A DNA stretch of 64,000 nucleotides from Embiotoca jacksoni (Eukaryota > Chordata > Actinopteri > Embiotocidae), in NCBI GenBank assembly GCA_022577435.1, contig JAKOON010000033.1, positions 1,065,501 to 1,129,500 on the forward strand, given 5' to 3'. The notes beneath the pieces were generated by a model. The model saw only the letters and a program-made list of their open reading frames with translations, did not search any database and was not told the DNA's origin. The position numbers and the translations under genes were made by a program. Shown here piece by piece: positions 1 to 11,468 of this stretch; the first letter of the stretch is position 1, and every line of letters begins with the position of its first letter.

Positions 1-494
1 TTCCCTCTGTCGTTCTGTTTTGCAGTAAATTATGAATCATTGTGTAACGAATCATTTCAAGTTATAGTTGCGATACAAATAATAGTGAATCGTTTGCGAT
101 ATAGGTGACTCGAGCCTTTAAGACACATCTGCGTAATTTCCTCTTTTGTCAAAGAAGTGGTGCAATAAAAAATTTAAAAAAAATACCACAGCTGAGCCAA
201 AAACTAATGACCTGAGACATTTAAAAAGGAACAAACGCAGCTCTGTGTAATTACCAATCAGAATTCTGTTTGAAATTGTGTACGGATGTTTGTGTCATGA
301 CACAACTGAGGAGCCATTTGAGGGGTGGAGGGGGGGGTGGAGAACATGTACAGTCATCATCATTAACCTAATTAGCTTTTCTGGGTTTTTTCACACAATT
401 ATGTGGCTGTGTCACATCGTGCGTGACAAATTGGTTGTGTGTGGGTTGGTGAGTGGGCGGGTGGATGGCTGTATGAGCTTGATGTGTTTATGGG

Positions 495-495
<1 letters not shown>

Positions 496-537
<42 letters not shown>
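496..537. repeat. (GT)n microsatellite
   Basis: A perfect GT run of about 20 units. It lies about 100 bp from a CA run at 635-685 that is its reverse complement. Confidence 0.97.
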
Positions 538-539
<2 letters not shown>

Positions 540-631
540 TGTGCGCTCCAGCTGGATGCCTGCTGTCTTCTGCCCGTCAACTGATATTTGCCGGCCATGT
601 TCATTCAGTCCGCAGATTCCAGCTTTCATGT

Positions 632-634
<3 letters not shown>

Positions 635-685
<51 letters not shown>
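635..685. repeat. (CA)n microsatellite
   Basis: A perfect CA run of about 25 units, complementary to the GT run at 496-537. Confidence 0.97.
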
Positions 686-687
<2 letters not shown>

Positions 688-772
688 AGACGCAAGCGTA
701 CACACATTCTTCCCCGTGATGTCATTGATTCTGAGCTCCATGGCAACAGCGAGCGAGGAAGCGAGAGTGGGG

Positions 773-933
773 GAGAGAGAGAGAGAGAGAGATGGGGAAA
801 ACGGGAGAAATATTCTCTCCTATGAAGGGGATGAAGATGTTATAAATAACTCCCGATGTCTCTGGGTGTCCGACGACGAGGTTAGGTGTGGATGGGGGGG
901 GGGGGGAGGAGAGGGGGAGGAGAGGGGGAGGAG
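773..933. repeat. purine-rich low-complexity tract: (GA)n, then poly-G/(GGA)n
   Basis: GA dinucleotides at 773-792 are followed, after an ordinary stretch, by a run of 13 G at 894-906 and GGAGA/GGGGGA repeats to 933. Several G-runs close together could support G-quadruplex folding on the + strand. Confidence 0.9.
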
Positions 934-3546
934 GTGACCGGTGGTTTCGCGACAAGGCTGAGGTGTTTCGACGGGAACATGGTGTCGTTGTCAAGTGGCA
1001 ATTTCCGAGCCACCCGGAGTGACGCGAGCTGTCTGTGGCCTTTTAGGACCAACTTTTCTCTTTTTTTTTTTTTTCTCAGAAATAGGGATGTTATTTCAGG
1101 GCTTTATCACTGCGGTGGGCGGAGCCAGCAGGGTTGAATGGGATAAAAATGGCCCCCGGCTGTCACGGATATCCTCATTCGCGCCTTTTATTTAATAAAA
1201 TAATAATCTTATGCTCGCCGTGTCCTCAATCATTTCCCTTTCTGTATCCATGTGATTAGTTTTAATTCCCTCCAGCGCTCTGATTTGTTCTGCCTCATCC
1301 CGGTGTGGAGTCTCTGAAAGCATTTCTGCACTTTTGATGTGTGAATGTGTGTCTTATCGTCTGTATCGTTGGTTTTCAGCACGGGCGGTCTGATATGTGT
1401 CTGAGTAACAAGATAAAAAAAAAAAGAAAAGAAAAAAAAGAGGAGGGTCAGTTTATTTTTCTCCGATTTTTCTTGCATTTTTGCCTTTTTTTTATTTTTT
1501 ATTTTCTAAATGAATTACTGGATGGTTTCTTGGCACATCTTCGAAATCTTCAGTGACTCAAATAGCTCTGACGTCCTCAGCGACTGCTGTTTCCCTGGTT
1601 GCAAAATCAGTTGCACCAATCAGAGCTCTGTCGACAGCCTTATGAATGGGGATGCCTTTCTTTTTTACTTTGGATGACATCAATCAACGTAACGGGTTGT
1701 TGTTGTTGTTGTGCTTCAGATACACATCCTGAACTGACACACCCGCCTCCCAAAGAAAATAACAATTTGTATGCAGTCCAGAGAGGGAAACTCCAGCCTT
1801 AAAGTCAACATGTAAAAATAGCAACTCTTAAATTAACATGTTTATATCGACATAGCAAATGTTAAAGTGATATATATGTATCATTATATATATATAGTTT
1901 TATTGCCTAGTAATTATTTGTCAGAACGACGTTTTTTTTTGGTTTTTTTTTTTGCTTCATTCAAAAGTTAGAAAGTCTTGCTTCTTTAACCAGCAGAGCA
2001 TCTTCTGTGTAGACTGAAAATGACAAAGACAGTATGGATATGTCAAGTCACAACCGAATGGTCAGGGCAAAACCCCGGCACCCCCTCTGAAGAACATTGC
2101 AGTCATGAACATGATGTCAATCCAAATTTAGTCATATTATCTCGAAGTAGTTCAGGTGACACGATCTATGAAGAACAAAATCTCAACACAAAGGCAACAC
2201 GAGAGGATTGGGCGTCTTTTCAAGGAGGTCAAGACGGTTCAGAACCGCTGGTCCGCACGTCTGGGTTCATGCTGTAAGTCCGGCTTTACATGTGTATTTA
2301 TTTACAGTGAAGCCTGTTTCCAGATAATCCGTGGTTTATTAAGGAGTGAAGGGCGCGCTGGGTGTCGGCTCGCCCGCCCTCGCACTCGCTCCCTCCCTCC
2401 AGTCGGAACAATGGTCCAGTGAGAGCAGCCCGGTAGGCTTTGATGAGGATGTTTGGGATTAAACAGTGCATTTCCACCCTCTTAACATTCCTGCGCGCCC
2501 ACTGCTGAGGAACAGTGAAGTTCCAGCGGCAGTCACATGAGCGCTTTTTAATTTGAATTTTTTTGTTTTAACTTCAACCGTGGACGCCACCAGCCAACAA
2601 CTTTCCAAACGGTCTGAAAAGTAACTCGTCGCCGCTGTCATGCTGAAGGATAAATCCGACTGGACGTGAATGACGCAGCAGTTTCAATCGTCAAGTCACA
2701 GTGAACAGAGGCCGATTGTGTTTGAAGAAGTGCAAACACCGCCGCCGCTGATATGGTCACGCATACTGAGTTATTTTAGTCGAACTGGGTGATGATCAGG
2801 AATAATATGAATTCACAGAATCAGGAGTTTAATGCGAGGATGCCGTGCAAAATTTGAGTGTAATCAAAAAGAAATCAGATAAAAGATATAAGAAAGTTGG
2901 TAGACTCTTGTGTGGTTCTACTCACTGACACCCCCCCCCCCAGTCAGCATGTACGTGGGCAGCAGCCTTCTGCTGCTCTCGCTGTGAATGAATCACTCCT
3001 TATTCGTACCGTCCTGGCACGCAATTAATGTTTTGTCCCACTTTTATGCAATTTAGACAAACACACTTGCATTTTATTGTGTCATCCCAGTGTAGGAGCA
3101 ATCTTCTCCTGACGTAGCTGCCTCTTCAGTCCCAGGAAGAGCTTTTTCAGCTTCCTCCTCACGAAAGCTTCAAATGTGTCCGCGCATAGTAAATGGCCTG
3201 CTTTCCGCTGGATGCAAGTTTTTCATCTGTATTCATCAGCTGATGACGCGACGCATAAAGAGATATAGCTGTTAATGGAAGAGGGAGAGGGGTTCTCTGG
3301 GTTCAGACCGGCACTCATCTATCTTTAATCCCGTTAATGGTCATTTAGAGGCACTTCCAGTGGAATCCGATGCCTAATTACAAAGAGGAAAAACTCTCAG
3401 AGAGACAAAGCACTATAATCAATAGGAGCCCTAATTACCAGCCCCTCTGCATCTGTGTTTTTTAAATCATTTCTGTTCCCCACATGTTTTTATTGCTATG
3501 AAACCGGCTTTAATTATTTATCACCCGCATGTCCACGAACACACTT

Positions 3547-3552
<6 letters not shown>

Positions 3553-3583
<31 letters not shown>
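3553..3583. repeat. (AC)n microsatellite
   Basis: About 15 AC units. A nearby frame reads VEPPEEEEEE from a (GGA)n run at 3647-3667; see the rejected items. Confidence 0.95.
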
Positions 3584-3587
<4 letters not shown>

Positions 3588-3810
3588 TTTATAAAAATGA
3601 CTGCCTCGTGTTTGTATCCGGAAATTTCCGTCAGTGTGGTTGAGCCACCGGAGGAGGAGGAGGAGGAGTTGACTGTCAGCAGTAAACAGTGTCAGAGTAG
3701 ATTCACCACGATCGGCATCCACTTAATGGCTTTATGTGGTGTCACATTAGCGGGCTGCTGCACTGCAACATCATCCAATTTAATTTAATGTCATTTCATC
3801 GAACTCTGTT

Positions 3811-3833
3811 TTTTTTTTTTTTTTTTTTTTTTT
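3811..3833. repeat. poly-T tract
   Basis: An uninterrupted run of more than 20 T; no retroposon body was recognised beside it. Confidence 0.9.
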
Positions 3834-4493
3834 GCCTTGGTGATTTAACCCATTTCCAAAGTAAAATACCGTTTTTTTCCACAACCTACTTTGGGAAACA
3901 TGTATTTCTTTTGTTACTAAACACGATTTATTTCACTGTACAGCGTTTCGACGAGACAGCACCAAAGAGAAATGCAATCCTCTCACTTTTTACACTCGTC
4001 AAGAGGAAATCATTACACTTTTTTTTTTTTTTTAATTAAATTTGGGACATTTTTAAGAGCACATGGAAAGAAAAACGTAATTCTTTAATTTGTTTATTTA
4101 TTTTTATTGTTTTGTCCCATTATTTTATGCTAAAATGTGTCAAAATAGCTTCATATTGAACCAAGTATTACATTTCCTGCACCGGCCTCCCCGGCTTCCT
4201 TTCTCGTAGCTCCCTCTAGAGATCATTCGGCAGCACTGCGTCTGTGTGTGGTGAAGTGATACCTCGCACCGTGGGTCCCACTTAGAGCACATTTCCTGAC
4301 CTGTAATGTCATAACTGCGGCCGCATCACGGAGGCGCGATGCTCCGATCGGATTAGAGCGTCGTCACTTCCTACACCATCGGTCGTGAAGATGCAGCTGA
4401 TGTCACAACACCCTGATGTTGACATCAGCTCTGACTGATGTTTTCCGCATGAGTCAGCCTCTACATGCTGATCGCATCATCTGTGACTGAGCG

Positions 4494-4494
<1 letters not shown>

Positions 4495-4554
<60 letters not shown>

Positions 4555-4566
4555 CGTGTGTGTGTG
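4495..4566. repeat. (TG)n microsatellite with TATG/GCG interruptions
   Basis: About 35 TG units, interrupted near 4547-4556. One of the longest single dinucleotide arrays in the left flank. Confidence 0.96.
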
Positions 4567-5480
4567 ATAGAAAAATCATATATGCTTCTATAGATGTTAA
4601 TTTAAATGTTCAGATGAGGATGCATTCAAAAGAAATTCATTTTTGAGTCTTAAAATACAATTTCTATGAGTAATATTATAATAGATAACATTTTCGTCTG
4701 ATTCTGAAATTTAAACATGGAACATATGAACTGGATTTAAAGTAATATATTTAAAGATGTGGGATGAAGAATATTTTGGACACAAAAGTACTTTTTTTTT
4801 TTTTTTTTTACAACAAACACAAAACAAATCATGATAAATAATCAAATATTTGCCGTGCGACCTCCGAAAACGACGACTCGAGGGCTGGAAAATAAAAGGG
4901 AGAAATTAAAGACGCATCCAATAAAATGTAGACATTTATATTTATTAAATCACCTTGTTTGGCTCCATTTGAATTATTCAACTCCCAGAATTATTTATTG
5001 ATGCATTCAGTTATTTGTTTTTTACTGTTTGAAAACCCCTCGCTGCCTTTTTGCAGTTTCAGAGCTCTATTATGTAATACTGCAAGTTTTGAACAACCAA
5101 AATATAATAATTTTATTACACTTGATTTTAATTTTTTGATTGTTTATGGACATTGTTTTTGTGTATTTGCGAGAAAGAGAATTGTTGTTGGTTTTTTTTT
5201 GCGTTAATTAGTTCCTTTTTTATTAACCATCCAGTCCGTTTCCCTGGTTTTGTCTTTTTGAGCGTTCTCCGCAGTTCTCCCATCGTGACCTCTTAAACTG
5301 AAGCAGTGTGTACTTGGTGTGGATGTGAGTTGGTCATTTTACCTTGAAAAAGTTCCTCCAAAACTGAGCTGTCACCCGCAGCAGCTCACTGACACGGGTT
5401 TTAGATTTGTGAAAGCTATAAATCAGATTTAAAATTTTCGGTAATCAAACACGAAGCGGAGTCAAAACAGAAGAGAAATT

Positions 5481-6047
5481 AAAACTGCAAGCAGTGATAT
5501 GCGGGCCTTCGCAGTCTTACTACAGCATGTCAAATATAAAAAGAAAAGTCATACTGTGTCGTCCAAATTATGAAAAAAAAAAAGTCATACTATAGCATTG
5601 AAATGTATTAATGGGATTTTGTGGTAGTTCGGACAGACATCCAAGAAGACACGCCCTTTATTTTTTGTTGTTGATTTTTAATTTTGTTCGAGGTTTTGTT
5701 TTGTATTGTTGTTGACCTTTGGTTTGGTATTAGTAGGACTGCATTTACAACACAAACCCGAAACCGGCAAACGTCTCGGCGTGATACACGTGTCGACCGA
5801 ATTTTGTGCATGTAGGTAAATGTGGCCGCCGGGGCATCTCTTTAGGGGGCGCTAGCGAGCCATTTGGCCACGCCCACTCGCGACTCCGCTAAAATACAAA
5901 CTTTTTCACCGGGAGAGACGGCTGTACCAACTTTCATGAGTTTTTGAATATGATAAAGCCTCCAAAAATGCAGTTGTTTACGGAGAATAATAATAATCAT
6001 TTGAATAACAAAAGGGCTTCCGCACCATCGGTGCTCGGGCCCTAAAA
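5481..6047 (+). mobile_element. decayed teleost interspersed repeat ('gcaagcag' start, 'gctcgggccctaa' end)
   Basis: The left end reads aactgcaagcagtgatatg followed by cgggccttcgc. The right part reads gggggcgct, then a run containing gagccatttggccacgccc (5860-5878), then taataataatcat and finally ggtgctcgggccctaaaa. This order and these end motifs match a very common non-coding dispersed repeat that I recall from many teleost genomes. The interior here is diverged, carries small A-rich insertions, and has no coding capacity. No target-site duplication is obvious. Class is uncertain; a non-autonomous DNA element is my best guess. Confidence 0.75.
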
Positions 6048-6413
6048 ACTATTAAAACAATAACTATTAAGTGTCAAATGTTACAGGTCAGAATCCAGAA
6101 AAAGCGATTTGAAGATCATCCAATCAAACTTCTGATTGTGGCGGATAAATAGTCCGAGTGTGCGTTTTGTTATTTGACCGCTGGAGCTGTTGTGCCACCG
6201 TGCTTTGAATAATTTGCTGTTTTGTTGCATTTGAAGAGGAACTAATTTATTCGTAAAACATTGTTATCACCTTAAATATACTTTAGGCAAGTCTGTTTGA
6301 GCACAAATGAGCCCTCTGCCATGCAAAACACGATCCGGCAGCTCTGAGATCTCCTTGTGGGCACCGTAACCTACGATTAACCTGTGGTGTTGCTTTGTCT
6401 GGTGAAGGAGGGA

Positions 6414-6415
<2 letters not shown>

Positions 6416-6481
<66 letters not shown>
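6416..6481. repeat. (CA)n microsatellite
   Basis: About 33 CA units without visible interruption; a long and probably polymorphic array. Confidence 0.97.
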
Positions 6482-6482
<1 letters not shown>

Positions 6483-7617
6483 GGGAGGTGACTCAACCAA
6501 ACCCTGCATACAAATTTAAGGATTCAGAGTAAAAGCTATGTAGAAAACAGACCTGCAGTAAATCACCAAGATTAAATGGCTACAGTTCGCCAATCATGAA
6601 GGGATCATTAAACTCGCATCACATTCAACGAGTACTTCAGGTAAACTAATGTCCACTCGGTCTCCATTTTCTCATTAAAAAAAAAAAGCACAGTTTTTAT
6701 TTTTAACACACGTGTGCGTTCACGTGTCTTAGCCGTGCTGACTGCACGACTCTTTGGATGGATGTCCGCCAAAATCTCACCATCTCCCGGGTGGATTGTC
6801 GTGAAACTTTGTGCAGATATTCAAGGTTTTTAACGACTCCTTCTGCAGGGGACTCCAGAAGATTCACAAAAGATTTCACGCAGACGTTCACGTCCTCCGC
6901 CGAATGAATTTGACCTGTTATTTTTTTTTTTCTTCCAATTAGCAAATTTTCTCTGCTAATCAGCAGCTCGTAACCCAGCTCTCCGCGTGATGACGACGAA
7001 GACCCCGTGTTGCCGTGGAAACGGCTCATCAACCGAGGACACGCGTGGTTGGCATCCTTCAGACGACGCGTCTCTGTGTCGAGCCCACCCCGCACCTGCT
7101 TCACAAGCATCATTTCATCACAGGAAAGAACCAGGCCCCGGTCGGTCGGGTTTATTTTTGTTGTTGTTGTTGTTGTTGTTGAGGTTTTTTTCAGCGGAGA
7201 CGGGAAGCAGAGAAAAACAACAGATGTCCCCTTGAAGTGCAGCATTGTTTTTGATCTTCGACCGTTTAGTTCTTGTTTGCCGGATGCCCCTCTCCACCCT
7301 CCCCCTTCCCCTTTCGATCCTCCCTCCAGTGAGAAGATGGTTTGGATAAAGTTTAATGGAGGGTTCCCCGTGTCTAAAATCAGCCGTTTTGCTGCTGGCC
7401 TACGGCCTAATGAAAAGCGGTGCTGTCCCATTTACCTAAATCAGAAAGTCACTGTTCAGCAATCAATATGTCATCTGCTGCTTTCATCGCAGCGTGCAGA
7501 AAAGCGCGTCTCCATTCCCACAAGAAGGGGAATGAATTTATGCGCCAGATAGTGAGCCTGAAAGACCGACATAAGTGAGTGTCAAATAAGAGTTTGCCGG
7601 CGACTTCTTGCCGCCTG

Positions 7618-7642
7618 CGTGTGTGTGTGTGTGTGTGTGTGT
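7618..7642. repeat. (GT)n microsatellite, short
   Basis: About 12 GT units in a locally GC-rich context. Confidence 0.92.
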
Positions 7643-8084
7643 CAGAGAAGCCGCGGCACGAGCCATCGATTTGTGTGCCGTGGGGTGTGTTTGTGTCGCT
7701 GCACCCACTCCCTCCCCTGCTGATGCGATCGTGCCTCAGAAGCAACACCCCATCGTTTGCCCACAGAGGGGATCGAGCCCGCGGTTGCACATCTTTCCAA
7801 ACTGGCAGGACGATCGTCTTTGGCTCTGACGAGACAGAGGAACTCATTGGAAGTCTCATCGCAGGGGAGGCGATGCCCCACGGGCGATAGCCCGGGCTGG
7901 TGGTGTGGAGCCCATACTATTAGTCGTTTCAACGGGCCCGGCACATCGGAGAACATGCAAATTAAATTATGCCGTGTTCCATTTTTCTGACACACTCCAG
8001 TAATTAGGGAAGCACAAGTGGATTAAGCTGTTGGCAGCCCGGGGTGATACGGCTGTGAAATGCATCTTCAATCATCGGGCTGAT

Positions 8085-8240
8085 GGGTCGATCACCGCTG
8101 CCGCTGCGAGACGACCGAGATCAATTGCAGAAACTTAACTAAGGGTTGAATCGCCGCCGAATCGATGCGACGGTCGCCCGGCCGCGGCTCCGGGCCGTCC
8201 GCCGGGCCGACGGACAAAAGCTCGGCGCGCACCGCAGTGT
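8085..8240. other. CpG-rich patch
   Basis: This stretch has frequent CG dinucleotides (gccgccgaatcgatgcgacg, ggccgcggctccgggccg) within AT-richer flanks. It is too short for a typical CpG island and has no attached exon. It could be a regulatory element or an unmethylated patch; no function is assigned. Confidence 0.4.
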
Positions 8241-8586
8241 GTTTTCTGTGCGCTTGGAAACTTTTTGTTGGTGGAGCAGAAGTTGACTCATAACACAAAG
8301 AGTCCTCTTTCCACTGGATGACTCACAGGCCCCACAAAGCTCCGGGATACGGTGGAGTTACTCCGTTACGGCCCACCTACCCAGATAATAAGAGTGGATT
8401 TAGTCCTGCAGGAGCTCATCACGACCGAGGCCACAACCACGTGTACTCGAAGTTGAGTTCGTGTGTGTGTGCGCACGCGTTGTGATTTTTACCCACTCAA
8501 CTCTGGCTTATTGCTTCTCCCTAAATGAACCTCCCAATGCAACAGATTACAAAAGCATATCCAGTTTCTTGCTGTTCTTTTTGTCA

Positions 8587-8600
8587 CCAGCAGATGGCAG
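8587..8600 (+). promoter_or_regulatory. candidate CTCF binding site
   Basis: CCAGCAGATGGCAG matches the vertebrate CTCF core consensus CCASYAGRKGGCRS at all 14 positions, in forward orientation. The match itself is seen; occupancy is inferred. A chance perfect match to this degenerate core in 64 kb on both strands would be uncommon. Confidence 0.45.
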
Positions 8601-9526
8601 CATGGCAGCTTCACTCCACCGGAGCTCCCAGTGGGATTCTTCTTTTTTTTTTTTTTTTTTTTTTTCCTGCTGTATAAACAACACTGGACTCAGTCACCTC
8701 AAATGTCCTCTTATTGGTTATTGAATCGTTCATTTTGAGCTTTGAAGGGGAGTTTAAGGACATGAGTGAGTTTCAAATAGAGATGCTGGTGCACAGGTTC
8801 AAACAAATAAAGTAAACAACCACTAAAGTTTTTATGTAATGAGCATGATTGTTTTATTAGATGAGTTTTTATTAGATGAACATATTTTGCATCTTACCAC
8901 ACCTCTCCTGATTGGTCATCTCTGTTAGTCTTACAGCTTGTTGTCTTTGTTTTTACACGAGTTAAAAGCTGTGATGATGACAGTCATTTTCCAAATTGTG
9001 TCACTTTTTGCCCAAAGAACAAATTAATAATAGTGTGTTCTTGAGTTACCGTATTCTTAATAATAAAACATTTCCGTTATCTACATTTGAGCTTTTGAAC
9101 TTGTTTTGAATTGGAGAAACTGTTCATCAGGTTGTTGATTGTTGTTGTGTATACAGTAAAGGTACATCAAAAAATGTGTTTACCATCATTACCATCTTAT
9201 ATTGAAGGGAGCCAAAAAAATCAGGAGTTGGAAAATATTCTCATTTATTCATGTTGCGGTAATAACATATCGGCAAACCCCTAATGTCTCAACAGGAATC
9301 TTTTCGTGAAACAAAAAAAAAGCTACGGAGGATTAGTGAATTGATTTCCTCTGAGTTTTCTGCAGTCCTCCGAGGTCACGTCTTAGGAAAGAAAAAGGTT
9401 AAAGTCTTTGTCTGACCGGCAGTGTGTGTGTTGATTTGGCTGCCGGCCTGCTTGTCGACAGTTTTTCACGCTTTAGCGGAGCGTGAGAAGAACACGCATT
9501 CTTCTCATTGGAGGAACTCACTATCT

Positions 9527-9528
<2 letters not shown>

Positions 9529-9584
<56 letters not shown>
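9529..9584. repeat. (CA)n microsatellite
   Basis: About 28 CA units, followed by a short (CAG)n. Confidence 0.97.
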
Positions 9585-9587
<3 letters not shown>

Positions 9588-10429
9588 CAGCAGCAGCATC
9601 AGCAGTCATTGCCATTTCAAACTCACAGCGTTGCACCGCGAGACCAGTGTGTTGCTCTTCACACGTGGTCGTTGTTCGGGGGCACGGCTCGATGTTGTAA
9701 CCCGCCCCAGGCCGTCATGACTCTTTGATGAGCAGGAGTAACTTGTGCAAACAATATGAATTGCCCTTCAGCAATTCAGCAATTTATACACTGCAGTGCC
9801 TCCACTGCCCCACCTGTGCCAACTAATGCGGTGGCTGCCACTTTGAATGCCAGGAGTGAATGTTCAGGAATGAATAACCGTCCTCGCACAGGTAGAAGAT
9901 CGCAACCTCAAAACGGCTCCTGATAAGTGGCCCGCTGGAACCTTCGAGAAAAAGGTTCGTCAAACTGTGAGGCACGCGTTGCCGGGAGGCCGCGTGAGAG
10001 TCGATCGAGACAGGTGCGCGCTGCTGTTGTGGAAACAGCTCCAACTTTGTTCGATGTTGAAACTTGGCCCGTTAATTTGGATCATTCGTCAGCGCGGTTA
10101 GAAACTCCGGCGGCAGCGGTGGCTGTGACACGGCTCAATTCAGACTATTGGAAGCAATTTTGAACCCTTAGTGCCGGCACGCGTCACGAGTTTTGTCATC
10201 ACTCTGTAAAATCGGAACACACGGACATGATACACGCATTGTTAGGTTCGGCTGGGCTCACACTTCCACATGAGATCATTGTCTCTGACGTCAATGTGAG
10301 CGAACACCCACGGGTGAAGTCATTAAGAAGTCGCTCCTTCTAACTTCAGAACTTTCCTGAAAATGGTCAGATTAAAGTTTCCTTCGGTACCAAAGTAATC
10401 CAGTGAAAGTTGTCGTGTTGCAAACCCAA

Positions 10430-10745
10430 ACTGCTCATGGCTAATTCGACATTTTGAATGGTGCTTTAGTGGCGGAAGTTGTAGCCAAGTGGCAACCCAC
10501 CGTGACTGGCGTCTTGGCCGTCGCCATCTTGTTTTTTTGGAGCCAGAAGTGACCATATTTGGACCAAGTGGGGAAGACGGAGGGGTGGATCTGACTGGAA
10601 ACCAGAGGACACTAAGCCCATATCGGAAACCTGACTGCACCGCAGGCATGTCAATCCAACCAGGCACGCCTCCAAACAAACCCCTCTTTGAGGCCTAATG
10701 TCTGATTAGTTATGGAATCATTTTCAGAAGAACCAACGGAACTCC
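10430..10745 (-). mobile_element. interspersed repeat, copy 1 of a family with three members here
   Basis: Read on the minus strand it contains ctgaaaatgattcc, aggcctcaaagag, gaggcgtgcctggttggat, tgacatgcctg, tcaggtttccg, gtccaaatatggtcacttc, ccaagatggcg-like text and gccacttgg, in the same order as related text at 42.8-43.3 kb on the + strand. Shared translated strings such as SGFQSD, VQIWSL and GLPLGY first reveal the relation, but both copies are stop-ridden and unlikely to be protein-coding. It resembles a common teleost non-autonomous repeat that I recall by its 'tccaaatatggtcacttcc' core. Confidence 0.8.
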
Positions 10746-11391
10746 GATCAGATGGAGTAAATTTAACGAATTCATTTGGCCTCAGTTATGCCTGAGGGTG
10801 GGTACACAGTGTCAAGCTTTGAACCCGGTCTCCCTGCTGTAGATCGCCACAGTGCGAATATATTTAAAGAAAAATGTCATACAATATGCATGTACAACAT
10901 CATCTAAGTGTAAGTAAAATATGCCTCTGCTAAACCTGAAGTCTCTTTCCTCCTGCACCTTGCTATGAAAATAACGGCTCATCTAATCTTCCAGTGGAAG
11001 AATAAGCTCAGTGTGAGCTGCAGTCACCGGCAGCGAGACTGACGGGTGATCACGATAACGATCTGTAATGGATTTCACACAGGGACAAAGAGTTTAAAAA
11101 AAAAAAAAAGAAAAAAGTAGGTGAATGAGGTGGAAGATAGAAGAGAATGAATATATGGGCATCAGTGTGCTAACTTTGACCTGTTAGAGCGCCTGAGATG
11201 AGGATCATTTATCCATCCCCGACTGGTCGGGACCGCTCCGGAGTCGGACCGAGCCTCGCCTCTGATACTGATTCCTTATATGATTCTCCGTAATCTCTGT
11301 GGATTATTGCGTCATGACTCGCTAACATGAGCTGTCTGCTTCTGCTGCAGAACCAAGAAAAGGGGACTGTGGGTCTAATAGTCTGCGTCTG

Positions 11392-11403
11392 GTGTGTGTG
11401 TGT

Positions 11404-11467
<64 letters not shown>
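11392..11467. repeat. (GT)n microsatellite with CTG interruptions
   Basis: About 37 units broken by single T-to-C changes near 11408 and 11436, which suggests an older, partly stabilised array. Confidence 0.95.

Positions 11468-11468
<1 letters not shown>

Larger units (their letters stand above)
1..5480. other. intergenic DNA, no gene seen
   Basis: No coding exon with family similarity or convincing splice structure was found on either strand. The region is mostly AT-rich unique sequence with GT/CA arrays (496-537, 635-685, 3553-3583, 4495-4566), a purine-rich run (773-933) and poly-T tracts near 1060, 1930, 3811 and 4793. Open frames here are driven by dinucleotide repeats. Confidence 0.75.
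6048..10420. other. intergenic DNA, no gene seen
   Basis: Contains microsatellites (6416-6481, 7160-7182 GTT, 7618-7642, 9529-9584), a poly-T run at 8642-8665, a CpG-rich patch at 8085-8240 and a CTCF-like motif at 8587. Overlapping open frames at 6.7-8.0 kb on both strands show no recognisable domain, and none keeps a family-like composition. Confidence 0.7.

Noticed and set aside
399..937. Overlapping long frames on both strands rich in CVCV and HTHT
   Set aside because: They are translations of (GT)n/(CA)n arrays and poly-G, with no domain, conserved start or splice structure.
3498..3788. A + strand frame containing VEPPEEEEEE, resembling an acidic stretch that I recall from MAGI-2 (IEPPEEEEEE)
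   Set aside because: It lies 35 kb upstream of magi2 exon 1, so the order is wrong. The acid run is translated from a (GGA)n microsatellite, and the residues on both sides do not match MAGI-2. Coincidence is the simplest reading.
6703..7431. A 242-codon minus-strand frame, the longest in the window
   Set aside because: No recognisable domain. It includes a Thr run from (GTT)n and competes with similarly long frames on the + strand over the same DNA, as expected of a GC-richer stretch with few stops.
10323..10698. Frames on both strands sharing words with frames at 43.0-43.3 kb (SGFQSD, VQIWSL)
   Set aside because: The similarity is real but is that of a non-coding dispersed repeat. The frames are interrupted in each copy and not the same length, so no protein is called.
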